A stretch of 37,648 nt of DNA from Solobacterium sp. UBA3691 (GTDB taxonomy: Bacteria; Bacillota_I; Bacilli_A; Erysipelotrichales; Erysipelotrichaceae), in contig DFIS01000029.1 in assembly GCA_002372175.1 (NCBI GenBank), forward strand, positions 1 through 37,648, given 5' to 3'. The notes beneath the pieces were generated by a model, which did not search any database, was not told the origin of the DNA, and saw nothing but the letters and a program-made list of their open reading frames with translations. Each line of letters opens with the position of its first letter. Position 1 is the first letter of the stretch. Shown piece after piece: positions 1-6,767 of this stretch. The position numbers and the translations under genes are program-made.

Positions 1-22
1 ATTCCATATGATCTTTTTTCTA

Positions 23-31
23 TGGTAGAAT
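23..31 (+). promoter_or_regulatory. Extended -10 promoter of ffh
   Basis: TGGTAGAAT is an extended -10 element (TGn plus TAGAAT at 26-31). It places the transcription start near 38, giving a short leader that contains the Shine-Dalgarno GAGGTGAAG before the ATG at 54. The -35 region is at the window edge and is not judged. Confidence 0.55.
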
Positions 32-53
32 ATGAAACAGAGGTGAAGAGACT

Positions 54-1448
54 ATGGCATTTGATTCGCTGAGTGAACGTTTGAACCGTTCGATGAGAAA
101 CATTATCGGCAAGGGTAAACTTACCGACGCTAATATGGAGGATATGCTCAAGGAAGTGCGTCTTGCGCTTCTGGAGGCAGATGTAAACTACAGGATCGTC
201 AAGAGCTTTTTGGATGACGTCAGAGAAAAGGCCAGGGGCGAGGATGTCCTGAACAGTGTGGAACCGGGAGAGATGCTGGTCAAGATCGTTCATGATGAGA
301 TCATTGCGCTTCTCGGTGACAACCAGGCAGAGCTGAACTTTAAGGAAAACGGCATAACCGTGATCATGCTGGTGGGTCTTCAGGGTACCGGTAAAACGAC
401 CAGTGTGGCCAAGATCGCCAGAATATGCATGAACCGCTATGAGCGTTCACCGATGTTTATTGCGGCAGACGTGATCCGTCCGGCGGCGATCGATCAGCTG
501 CGTACACTCGGCAATGAGCTTGGTGTTGAAGTATTCTCTCTGGGTACACAGGTCAGTGCTCTTGAGACTGTGCGTCAAGGTATGGAATATGCCCGCAAAC
601 AGGGATATGATACGGTCTTTATCGATACCGCAGGCCGTCTGCATATCGATGAGGAGCTGATGCAGGAGCTGAGCGATATCAATGCGCTTGTCAAACCGGA
701 TGAGATCCTTCTTACCGTTGATGCCATGACCGGTCAGGATATTGTCAATGTGGCATCTTCCTTCAGTCAAAGACTGCCTCTGACAGGTCTTGTTGTTACC
801 AAGTTTGACGGTGACTCCCGGGGCGGCGGTGTTCTTTCCGTGCGCAAGATCACCAATGTACCGATCAAGTTCGTCGGTGAAGGTGAAAAGATCGAAGATA
901 TGGATGCGTTCTATCCCGACCGTATGGCTGACCGTATCCTCGGTATGGGTGATATTGTCTCCCTGGTTGAAAGAGCACAGGAAAAGATGGACATGGAGGA
1001 AGCTGAACGGGCAGCAGAGAGAATGCTGTCGGGTCAGTTTGACATGGAAGATATGCTGAAGCAGATGGAACAGATGCAGAAGCTTGGTCCTCTCGGCGGG
1101 ATCCTGAAGATGCTTCCGGGATATTCCCAGTATTCGGATCTGATCAACGAGAATGAAGCCGCTGACAGTATGAAAAAGACGAAGGCGATGATCCAGTCCA
1201 TGACCAAAGAGGAACGCAGACATCCTGAACGTATCCGCAGTACGATGAAGAAGCGTATCGCGGCCGGCTCCGGTACGACGCTGAGCGATGTCAACCGGCT
1301 GCTCAAGCAGTGGGAGAAGACAAAGAAGGCGATGGATATGATCGGCAGTATGTCCCGCAATAACCAGCTGACGGAAGACAATGCCAAGAAGATGATGGAG
1401 AATGCGCAGAAGCAGCTGGATGAATACCGGAAGATGAACAGGCACTGA
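54..1448 (+). CDS. ffh: Signal recognition particle protein Ffh (SRP54)
   Basis: This is the GTPase subunit of the signal recognition particle, which binds signal sequences and 4.5S/scRNA and delivers ribosome-nascent chains to FtsY and SecYEG. The 464-residue length is normal. An N-terminal helical bundle (about 1-85) is followed by the G domain: P-loop GLQGTGKTT (108-116), DTAGR (191-195), TKFD (249-252) and the GGG loop after it. The methionine-rich M domain runs from about 300 to the end, with many MEQMQK- and MLPGYS-type segments. The ATG at 54 has an SD (GAGGTGAAG) upstream. The gene starts the conserved ffh-rpsP-khpA-rimM-trmD-rplS block; in relatives a ylxM-type gene would lie just upstream, outside this window. 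Identification is secure. Confidence 0.98.
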   Translation: MAFDSLSERLNRSMRNIIGKGKLTDANMEDMLKEVRLALLEADVNYRIVKSFLDDVREKARGEDVLNSVEPGEMLVKIVHDEIIALLGDNQAELNFKENGITVIMLVGLQGTGKTTSVAKIARICMNRYERSPMFIAADVIRPAAIDQLRTLGNELGVEVFSLGTQVSALETVRQGMEYARKQGYDTVFIDTAGRLHIDEELMQELSDINALVKPDEILLTVDAMTGQDIVNVASSFSQRLPLTGLVVTKFDGDSRGGGVLSVRKITNVPIKFVGEGEKIEDMDAFYPDRMADRILGMGDIVSLVERAQEKMDMEEAERAAERMLSGQFDMEDMLKQMEQMQKLGPLGGILKMLPGYSQYSDLINENEAADSMKKTKAMIQSMTKEERRHPERIRSTMKKRIAAGSGTTLSDVNRLLKQWEKTKKAMDMIGSMSRNNQLTEDNAKKMMENAQKQLDEYRKMNRH

Positions 1449-1452
1449 TGAT

Positions 1453-1487
1453 AAGGCTGTCAAGATAAAATACTTGACAGCCTTGTT
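1453..1487 (+). terminator. Intrinsic terminator after ffh
   Basis: A perfect 12-bp stem (AAGGCTGTCAAG, 1453-1464, with CTTGACAGCCTT, 1473-1484) with an 8-base loop is followed by GTTT. The T run is short, so read-through into rpsP is possible. The right arm also carries the -35 box of the next promoter. Confidence 0.75.
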
Positions 1488-1501
1488 TATACAGCTATAA
1501 T
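1474..1501 (+). promoter_or_regulatory. Consensus promoter of rpsP inside the ffh terminator
   Basis: TTGACA (1474-1479) and TATAAT (1496-1501) are separated by 16 bases. Both hexamers match the vegetative consensus perfectly. The -35 hexamer lies in the right arm of the terminator hairpin, so terminator and promoter share bases. The predicted start is near 1508, giving a leader of about 20 bases with the SD AGAGGAG. Confidence 0.8.
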
Positions 1502-1527
1502 AATCACTGTTAGAGGAGAAAAAGAAA

Positions 1528-1812
1528 ATGGCAGTTAAATTAAGATTAACAAGAATGGGTGCTAAGAAAGCACCGAGATACCGTATCGTTGCAGCGGATT
1601 CCCGTTCTCCGAGAGACGGCCGTGTCATCGACACTCTGGGTTACTTCAATCCTACAGCTCAGCCCGAAGAGATCCACCTTGATGCAGAGAAAGCACTTGC
1701 CTGGCTCAATAACGGTGCGCAGCCGACAGATTCCGTGAAGACGCTCCTTTCCAAGGAAGGTATCCTGAAGACATATCACGAGCAGAAGAAGGCAAACAAA
1801 GAGAAGAAATAA
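1528..1812 (+). CDS. rpsP: 30S ribosomal protein S16
   Basis: S16 is a small-subunit protein that binds 16S rRNA in the body of the 30S and helps its assembly. The 94-residue protein has the family start MAVKLRLTRMGAKKAPRYRI and the characteristic segments SPRDGR and LGYFNP. The SD AGAGGAG is well placed before the ATG. khpA starts 2 bases after its stop codon, so the two are surely co-transcribed from the consensus promoter just upstream. Nothing odd was seen. Confidence 0.98.
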   Translation: MAVKLRLTRMGAKKAPRYRIVAADSRSPRDGRVIDTLGYFNPTAQPEEIHLDAEKALAWLNNGAQPTDSVKTLLSKEGILKTYHEQKKANKEKK

Positions 1813-1814
1813 GT

Positions 1815-2063
1815 ATGGCACAGTTAGACAGAGTTTTATTCAATCTGGTCGCGCCGCTTGTTGAAGATCGTGAAAATCTTGAAGTTAACGTCCTGCCCAG
1901 TGACAGCGAGAGAGAAGTTGTCCTGAATGTCAGAGCCAAGGATGATGACATTGCCAGACTGATCGGGCGTAAGGGCACGATGGCTTCTGCCCTCAGACAG
2001 GTCATGCTTGTCGCATCCCATGCGGATGATAAAAGAGTTACGATCAAGTTTGAAAAGATCTAA
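1815..2063 (+). CDS. khpA: KH-domain RNA-binding protein KhpA (YlqC)
   Basis: This is a single-KH-domain RNA-binding protein of 82 residues. In Firmicutes it pairs with KhpB/EloR and affects cell elongation and division through RNA binding; that role is family knowledge. The KH signature IGRKG lies at 50-54, followed by the helix TMASALRQV. The ATG lies 2 bases after the rpsP stop, with a weak SD (GAGAAG) inside the end of rpsP, so translation is probably coupled. A terminator-like hairpin directly after the stop separates it from rimM. Position between rpsP and rimM matches the usual Firmicute order. Confidence 0.95.
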   Translation: MAQLDRVLFNLVAPLVEDRENLEVNVLPSDSEREVVLNVRAKDDDIARLIGRKGTMASALRQVMLVASHADDKRVTIKFEKI

Positions 2064-2086
2064 AGATGCCTTACGGCATCTTTTTT
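2062..2086 (+). terminator. Small intrinsic terminator or attenuator between khpA and rimM
   Basis: A 9-bp stem (AAAGATGCC with GGCATCTTT) and a 4-base TTAC loop are followed by more T residues. It lies directly on the khpA stop codon and just before the rimM SD. No separate rimM promoter is evident, so it may only reduce transcription into rimM-trmD. Confidence 0.7.
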
Positions 2087-2100
2087 GTGAAGGAGGTCCC

Positions 2101-2610
2101 ATGGATTATATAGGAATCGGGAAGATCGTCAATACGCACGGTCTGCGCGGAGAAGTCAGGATCGAGAGCTGGTCGGACTTTGATGATGTGCGCTACAGCG
2201 GAGAACATCCTGTATTTATCGAATATAACGGCGAGATGATCGAGGTCAGACCGGTATCGTTCCGCATGCATAAGGGCTTCGCGCTGGTGTCATTTGAAGG
2301 CCTGCAGGATATCAATCTGGTTGAAAAGTATAAGAACTGCATCGTCTATATTGCAGATGATGACAGGCATGAACTGGATGACGGAGAATTCTACATGGAT
2401 GAGCTGACAGGCATGCAGGTCAGGAGTGAAGACGGACAGCTGATCGGTACGGTGATCGGTTTTGAGCCGACAAACGGAGCCCAGAACAACCTGCGTGTGG
2501 AAAGAGACGGAGACAGTGATGTACTGATTCCGTTTGTGCCGGCATTCATCGCAGATGTCGATCCAGATACGGAAGTGATCACCGTCAGAGTTATCGAAGG
2601 ACTGTTATGA
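2101..2610 (+). CDS. rimM: Ribosome maturation factor RimM
   Basis: RimM is a 16S rRNA-processing and 30S maturation factor that binds S19 and acts late in assembly of the 30S head. The start is the ATG at 2101, because a near-perfect SD (AAGGAGGT, 2090-2097) precedes it; an upstream in-frame ATG at 2008 lies inside khpA and has no support. The resulting 169-residue protein begins MDYIGIGKIVNTHGLRGEVR, the family N-terminal signature. The C-terminal PRC-barrel-like half includes FYMDELTGMQV and LIPFVPAFI. The last 4 bases overlap trmD (ATGA), so translation is coupled. Confidence 0.95.
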   Translation: MDYIGIGKIVNTHGLRGEVRIESWSDFDDVRYSGEHPVFIEYNGEMIEVRPVSFRMHKGFALVSFEGLQDINLVEKYKNCIVYIADDDRHELDDGEFYMDELTGMQVRSEDGQLIGTVIGFEPTNGAQNNLRVERDGDSDVLIPFVPAFIADVDPDTEVITVRVIEGLL

Positions 2611-3350
2611 GGATCACATTTCTGACACTGTTTCCGGAGATGTATGACAGGTTCATGTCGACATCCATCATCGGCAGAGCGCATGATAACGGGCTTGCCC
2701 GGATCGATACTGTACAGATCCGGGATTTTGCCCATGACCGCTACCATCATGTGGATGATACACCGTTCGGCGGCGGGGCCGGCATGGTGATGAAGCCGCA
2801 GCCGGTGATCGATGCAATCTGTTCAGTAAAGGATGAGGGTTCGCATGTGATCCTGATGGATCCTTCCGGAAGTGTATATGATCAGAAAAAAGCGCATGAA
2901 CTGACAGGATATTCTCATCTGATCTTTCTCTGCGGACACTATGAGGGGATCGACGAACGGGTGAAGGCATATGTGGATGAATCACTCTCCATCGGTGATT
3001 ATGTGCTGACGGGCGGAGAGCTGGCTTCGATGGTCATCGCAGACAGTGTTATCCGTCTTCTTGACGGTGCGATCACGGCTGATTCGGCTGCCGATGAATC
3101 CTTCGAGCATGGTCTTCTGGAATACCCGCAGTATACGCATCCGGCGGATTATCAGGGCATGAAAGTACCGGATATCCTGCTGTCCGGCCACCACGAAATG
3201 ATCCGCAGATGGCGTCTGCAGCAGGCTCTTGTGAAGACAAGGGAAAAGCGTCCCGATCTCTTTGCCGGGTATGTGATGAATGCTGAGGAAGAGAAGCTGC
3301 TTTCGATGTGGGATGAGGGTATTGAAGTAAAAGTTCCTGAGAAAAAATAA
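2607..3350 (+). CDS. trmD: tRNA (guanine-37-N1)-methyltransferase TrmD, canonical copy
   Basis: TrmD methylates N1 of G37 in tRNAs reading CNN-type codons, preventing +1 frameshifts; it is a SPOUT methyltransferase with a trefoil knot and works as a dimer. The 247-residue protein has all motifs: LFPEM near the start, GGGAGM, CGHYEGIDERV, the knot segment SIGDYVLTGGE, LLEYPQYTHP and the C-terminal LLSGHHEMIRRWR. By motif alignment the catalytic Asp169 of E. coli TrmD is Glu here (ADESF), while the Arg154 equivalent (SVIRL) is kept. It overlaps rimM by 4 bases, as in many Firmicutes. A second trmD-like gene lies about 900 bases downstream. Confidence 0.96.
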   Translation: MRITFLTLFPEMYDRFMSTSIIGRAHDNGLARIDTVQIRDFAHDRYHHVDDTPFGGGAGMVMKPQPVIDAICSVKDEGSHVILMDPSGSVYDQKKAHELTGYSHLIFLCGHYEGIDERVKAYVDESLSIGDYVLTGGELASMVIADSVIRLLDGAITADSAADESFEHGLLEYPQYTHPADYQGMKVPDILLSGHHEMIRRWRLQQALVKTREKRPDLFAGYVMNAEEEKLLSMWDEGIEVKVPEKK

Positions 3351-3358
3351 TACAGACA

Positions 3359-3367
3359 TGGTATGAT
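3359..3367 (+). promoter_or_regulatory. Extended -10 promoter positioned for a leaderless transcript
   Basis: TGGTATGAT is an extended -10 element, with TATGAT at 3362-3367. Exactly 6 bases separate it from the ATG at 3374, so the expected start of transcription is at or next to the A of the start codon. No Shine-Dalgarno precedes that ATG. No good -35 is visible, as is usual with extended -10 promoters. Confidence 0.6.
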
Positions 3368-3373
3368 ACTTTT

Positions 3374-4237
3374 ATGAGTAATGCTGAGATAACAGTATAT
3401 ATTTCACAGGTATCCAGCTTCCCGCGCAGAATTCCTTTAAGCCTGTTTACGGATGAGGGTCTGCGTTACGGATTTCTGCGTGAAGATCTCCTGATCAAGG
3501 ACAGAACTTCACCCGAAGGGATGATCGTTTATGATCCTGAACTGATCGGCAGAGGTATCCGTACGGACTGGACCAAAGAAGAGGAAAAGAGTATTACGCT
3601 GTCGCTTCCGATGCCTGCTTCGGCGGAAGAGATCGATATGCTGTTCAGGCTTACCGACAAAATATCGGAATACTGGACATGCAGTATCATGATCAACGGT
3701 GAGTATGTCATGAAGAGATCACTGGATGATCTTCAGGATACACTGACGATGGCATCCAGGAAGTATTTCTCGGATCTTCTGCAGAATGTGCAGGGAGGAC
3801 CTTTCGCAAGACTGCGTCTGAGCTGTGCGATGCATCCGCTGAATATCGGTGAGGAAGAGGTCTTCCGCCTGAGCGGAGGTGCAGAGCTGAACAAGTTCAG
3901 AGACTGGCTCCATGAACTGCAGGCGCAGAATAACTATTTTGCCGGTATTATTCCCGACGATAAGGGAAAGACAGACAGAATGATCATTCCTTCGGATGTA
4001 TCGGTGATCATTCCGGAACCGGAGGAGCTTGACGGCAGAGAGATCCTGATCACGCTGTTTGATTCCCAGAGACATATGGTGATCGGGCAGATGCCTGTTG
4101 ATATCTTCCTGAAAGTGCTGCCGGCTTCGGTAAGTGAGAGCTTTGATGCCGGGAATGTCCGTCTCAGGGCACAGCGTGCTGATGAGCTGGTTGAGCTGAT
4201 ACGGACTGCTGCACAGCTGAGTGAAAACGAAGAATGA
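3374..4237 (+). CDS. Unrecognised 287-aa protein (possibly DUF4299-like)
   Basis: I do not recognise a function. The protein is soluble, acidic, and has no signal peptide or membrane segment. Segments such as YDPELIGRGI (about 53-62), SLPMPASAEEIDMLF (about 76-90) and the LSGGAELNKFRDWLHELQAQNNYFAG stretch resemble what I remember of DUF4299 from streptococci and relatives, but I cannot confirm this without a search. The gene overlaps the second trmD by 4 bases (ATGA), which in turn overlaps the comB-like gene, so the three form one coupled unit. It has no SD; an extended -10 box sits 6 bases before the ATG. The gene breaks the usual trmD-rplS adjacency. Confidence 0.85.
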   Translation: MSNAEITVYISQVSSFPRRIPLSLFTDEGLRYGFLREDLLIKDRTSPEGMIVYDPELIGRGIRTDWTKEEEKSITLSLPMPASAEEIDMLFRLTDKISEYWTCSIMINGEYVMKRSLDDLQDTLTMASRKYFSDLLQNVQGGPFARLRLSCAMHPLNIGEEEVFRLSGGAELNKFRDWLHELQAQNNYFAGIIPDDKGKTDRMIIPSDVSVIIPEPEELDGREILITLFDSQRHMVIGQMPVDIFLKVLPASVSESFDAGNVRLRAQRADELVELIRTAAQLSENEE

Positions 4238-4947
4238 TTATAAAGATCCTGACAATGTTTCCGGAGATCCTAGAACCTGTATACCGTATACCTCTGATCA
4301 GAAGACTTCTGGATCAGGGAGAGTGGTCTGTACAGATCATTGATATCCGTGAATATGTGCCGGGATCTTTTCGTCATATTGATGATTCACCGTACGGAGG
4401 CGGTGCCGGTATGATCATCCGTGCAGAACCGGTGCTGAAGGCACTGAAGAGTGTACGTACGGATCTTTCCCATACGGTATTCCTGACACCTGCGGGAATT
4501 CCGTATGATCAGAGGAAGGCACATGAACTGAGTGAGAAGAAAGAACTGGTGCTGATCTGCGGTCATTATGAGGGCATCGATGCACGTATTCTTCCGGACG
4601 TGGATGAGTGTATCTCGATCGGTGATTATATCCTTTCGGGAGGAGAGACAGCAGCACTGGTTATTCTTGACAGTATATGCCGTCTGCAGCAGGGTGTTAT
4701 CCGCAGTGAGAGTATCCGGGAAGAGTCTTTTGAGGCACCGCTGCTGGAATACCCGCAGTACACGCATCCGCGCGTATATGAGGGCAGAGAAGTACCGGAG
4801 GTATTACTTTCCGGGGATCATGAAAAGATCTGTAAATGGCGCTTAAAAGAGGCTCTGAGGGTAACCTTGAAATACAGACCTGATCTTCTTGACAGAGAAT
4901 GCAGTGAAGAAGAGAAACAGCTTCTGAAAGAACTGGAGGAAGAGTGA
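4234..4947 (+). CDS. Second TrmD-like tRNA (guanine-37-N1)-methyltransferase
   Basis: This is a full-length TrmD paralogue of 237 residues, about half identical to the canonical copy by eye. It keeps MFPEI, GGGAGM, CGHYEGIDARI, SIGDYILSGGE, LLEYPQYTHP and the C-terminal LLSGDHEKICKWR. It differs where the canonical copy has the IGRAHDNG loop and RDFAHDRYHHVDD; here the latter reads REYVPGSFRHIDD. As in copy 1, Glu (EESF) stands at the position of E. coli catalytic Asp169, and the Arg of SICRL matches Arg154. It is expected to form a SPOUT dimer, but whether it modifies the same G37 set, another tRNA or another base cannot be read from sequence. Start and stop codons overlap both neighbours. 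Confidence 0.88.
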   Translation: MIIKILTMFPEILEPVYRIPLIRRLLDQGEWSVQIIDIREYVPGSFRHIDDSPYGGGAGMIIRAEPVLKALKSVRTDLSHTVFLTPAGIPYDQRKAHELSEKKELVLICGHYEGIDARILPDVDECISIGDYILSGGETAALVILDSICRLQQGVIRSESIREESFEAPLLEYPQYTHPRVYEGREVPEVLLSGDHEKICKWRLKEALRVTLKYRPDLLDRECSEEEKQLLKELEEE

Positions 4948-5642
4948 TGGATATACGTATACTCAGACTGCTTGAAGGAGCGAAGAAGGCGGAAGGGATC
5001 ACCGTGATCATCGATGTCTTCCGGGCTTTTACTCTGGAAGCATACATGTTTGCACAGAATGCATACAGTATCCGTCCGATTGCCTCACTTGAAGAAGCCA
5101 GAGAACTGAAGCGAAAAGATCCGGAAGCACTGCTGTTCGGAGAGCGCGGAGGAGCCAGGGCGGAAGGGTGCGACTTCGGCAATTCTCCGTCTTCGATCTT
5201 TGGCATGGACCTGAGCGGCAGGAGGATCATACATACGACAAGTGCCGGTACACAGGGCATTTCGGCGGCTGTACATGCACAGGAGATACTCACCGGGAGT
5301 TTCGTCAACGCTGCAGCAACCGCCCGGTATATACGCTCCAGACAGCCTGATACGGTGTGTCTTGCGGCAATGGGCAATGCCGGGATCAGAGATACCGAAG
5401 AGGACCTGTTATGCGCGGAATACCTGAAGGTACTGATCGAGGGAAAAGAGTATCCCGATATCGACAGGAAACTGGATGAACTGAGGTATCTGGAAGGAAA
5501 GAAGTTCTTTGACCCTGCCCAGCAGGACAGATTCCCGCAGGCAGACTTTGATCTCTGTATCAGAAGAGATATCTTTGACTTTGTGATCAGAGTTGAGAAG
5601 ACGGAGAATGGTTTCAACGCAGTAAAAACAGAAAAGATCTGA
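4947..5642 (+). CDS. ComB-like 2-phosphosulfolactate phosphatase family protein
   Basis: This belongs to the ComB family, whose archaeal members dephosphorylate 2-phosphosulfolactate in coenzyme M synthesis. Family motifs are present: IDVFRAFT near residue 25, GERGG and DFGNSPSS in the first half, TTSAGTQG and GSFVNAAATA in the centre, and CAEYL later. About 231 residues, soluble. Bacteria outside the CoM producers carry such proteins with undefined substrate, so phosphatase on a small sulfonate or phosphate ester is only a family-level guess. I chose the ATG at 4947 (TGATG overlap with trmD2, SD GGAGGA at 4935-4940); a GTG at 4944 is also in frame. No other coenzyme M genes are nearby. Confidence 0.85.
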   Translation: MDIRILRLLEGAKKAEGITVIIDVFRAFTLEAYMFAQNAYSIRPIASLEEARELKRKDPEALLFGERGGARAEGCDFGNSPSSIFGMDLSGRRIIHTTSAGTQGISAAVHAQEILTGSFVNAAATARYIRSRQPDTVCLAAMGNAGIRDTEEDLLCAEYLKVLIEGKEYPDIDRKLDELRYLEGKKFFDPAQQDRFPQADFDLCIRRDIFDFVIRVEKTENGFNAVKTEKI

Positions 5643-5658
5643 TCTGTCTATTTCCTGC

Positions 5659-5687
5659 TTGTCAGTATTCACTCTTTGTAGTAAGAT
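5659..5687 (+). promoter_or_regulatory. Promoter of rplS
   Basis: TTGTCA (5659-5664) and TAAGAT (5682-5687) with 17-base spacing form a good vegetative promoter just after the comB-like gene. The predicted transcription start is near 5694, leaving a leader of about 78 bases before rplS. Confidence 0.65.
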
Positions 5688-5693
5688 ATTAAA

Positions 5694-5771
5694 GCACTGT
5701 TTGTGCGTCATCTGTTCCGCTGGCTATAGGCTAAGAGCACATGATCAATTGATTACAAGGAGAATAGAAAG
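5694..5771 (+). promoter_or_regulatory. Structured rplS 5' leader, possible L19 autoregulatory element
   Basis: The leader can form a small GCAC-loop-GTGC hairpin at its 5' end. Alternatively the GTGC at about 5703 can pair with the GCAC at about 5747, and adjacent TCAT and ATGA segments can pair around a TTCCGCTGGCTATAGGCTAA core. Firmicutes are known to carry an L19 leader that represses its own mRNA. The position fits, but I cannot confirm a match to that family. The SD AAGGAG lies at its 3' end. Confidence 0.4.
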
Positions 5772-6119
5772 ATGAAAATGGATTTAGTCGAAAAGATCAC
5801 CAGGGAACAGCTCCGTACGGATATTCCTTCATTCAAGCCCGGTGATACACTCAAGGTTTACGTTAAGATCAAAGAAGGCGAGAAGTCTCGTATTCAGTTA
5901 TTTGAAGGTGTATGCATTGCCAAGAGAAACGGCGGCATCGGTGAAAGCTTCACTGTCAGAAAGATGTCCGGCGGTATCGGTGTTGAGAGATCCTTCCCGA
6001 TCCACAGCCCGATCATCGATCATATCGAAGTAGCCCGCCGCGGTAAAGTCCGCAGAGCTAAGCTGACATACCTGAGAGGTCTGTCCGCGAAGAACGCCCG
6101 TATCAAGGAAGATCGTTAA
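5772..6119 (+). CDS. rplS: 50S ribosomal protein L19
   Basis: L19 is a large-subunit protein at the 30S-50S interface that contributes to bridge B8. The 115-residue protein has the usual sequence features: EKITREQLRTDIPSF at the N-terminus, GDTLKVYVKIKEGEKSRIQ, FEGVCIAKRNGG, FTVRKMSGGIGVER and a basic C-terminus with KVRRAKLTYLRGLS. The SD AAGGAG precedes the ATG at 5772; a second in-frame ATG follows two codons later. The gene has its own promoter and leader and is followed by a terminator, so it is likely a single-gene transcript. In most Firmicutes it directly follows trmD; here a three-gene cassette separates them. Confidence 0.98.
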   Translation: MKMDLVEKITREQLRTDIPSFKPGDTLKVYVKIKEGEKSRIQLFEGVCIAKRNGGIGESFTVRKMSGGIGVERSFPIHSPIIDHIEVARRGKVRRAKLTYLRGLSAKNARIKEDR

Positions 6120-6127
6120 TACACTTG

Positions 6128-6157
6128 AAGCCCTGCCAGTCAGGGCTTATTATTTTA
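6128..6157 (+). terminator. Terminator after rplS
   Basis: An 8-bp stem (AAGCCCTG, 6128-6135, with CAGGGCTT, 6141-6148) and a 5-base loop are followed by ATTATTTTA. The T-rich tail runs into the start region of the signal peptidase gene and contains a possible -10 box, TATTAT (6148-6153), 9 bases before its ATG. Confidence 0.75.
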
Positions 6158-6162
6158 AGTAA

Positions 6163-6723
6163 ATGAAGAACAGCAAGGTTAAAAACAAAGCACAGGGATC
6201 GGAAGTCTGGGATACATTAAAGACATTGGTCATCAGTTTTATGTTTTTCTGGCTTCTTTCTACATATGTCGTCAGACCTGTACAGGTACAGGGCAGTTCG
6301 ATGTATCCGACGCTGCAGACAGATGCCATCGGGGTATCCAATATTATCGGCCTGAATCTGCGTGGAATCGACAGGTTTGACATTGTGATCATCCGCATGG
6401 ATACATCTGCCGGTTATCTTGTGAAAAGAGTTGTCGGACTTCCCGGAGAAACAGTACAGTACCGTGATGGTAAGCTGTATATCAACGGAGAGGAAACAGC
6501 TGAGGATTTCCTGGATCAGGAGTATATCAGTACGCAGGAGAGTCCGTTCATTGAAGATACGGAAGCCATTACGCTGGCAGAGGATGAGTATTACTGCATC
6601 GGAGACAACCGTCCCGTCAGCAGGGATTCACGTTACTACGGTCCGTTTAAGAAGTCGCAGATCAGCAGTAAAGGTGTGCTGATCCTGTATCCGTTTGACG
6701 AATTCGGAGTAAAGTCGTGGTAA
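6163..6723 (+). CDS. lepB: Type I signal peptidase
   Basis: This membrane serine protease removes signal peptides from exported proteins on the outer face of the membrane. The 186-residue protein has one N-terminal membrane segment (about 19-37), then the catalytic Ser46 in GSSMYPT and the general base Lys88 in YLVKRVVGLPGE, followed by the GDNRPVSRDSR box. Size and single-span topology fit the Gram-positive SipS type. No SD precedes the ATG at 6163; a TATTAT -10-like box ends 9 bases upstream, so the leader may be nearly absent. It sits between rplS and rbgA, where other Firmicutes also carry lepB. Confidence 0.95.
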   Translation: MKNSKVKNKAQGSEVWDTLKTLVISFMFFWLLSTYVVRPVQVQGSSMYPTLQTDAIGVSNIIGLNLRGIDRFDIVIIRMDTSAGYLVKRVVGLPGETVQYRDGKLYINGEETAEDFLDQEYISTQESPFIEDTEAITLAEDEYYCIGDNRPVSRDSRYYGPFKKSQISSKGVLILYPFDEFGVKSW

Positions 6724-6728
6724 CAGAG

Positions 6729-6750
6729 TGCCGGTCATACCGGCATTTAT
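6729..6750 (+). terminator. Weak terminator-like hairpin after lepB
   Basis: A 7-bp stem TGCCGGT/ACCGGCA with a 3-base CAT loop is followed by TTTAT. The T run is poor, so it may be a weak terminator or a processing site between lepB and rbgA. Confidence 0.45.
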
Positions 6751-6767
6751 GATGAAAGGAGGAGATC

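Noticed and set aside
447..1634. 395-codon open frame on the - strand opposite ffh and rpsP
   Set aside because: Shadow of two certain genes; His/Leu-rich low-complexity product, no SD, spans the intergenic terminator.
4697..5617. 306-codon - strand frame opposite trmD2 and the ComB-like gene
   Set aside because: Ser-rich antisense shadow crossing a gene boundary; the + strand genes have clear families.
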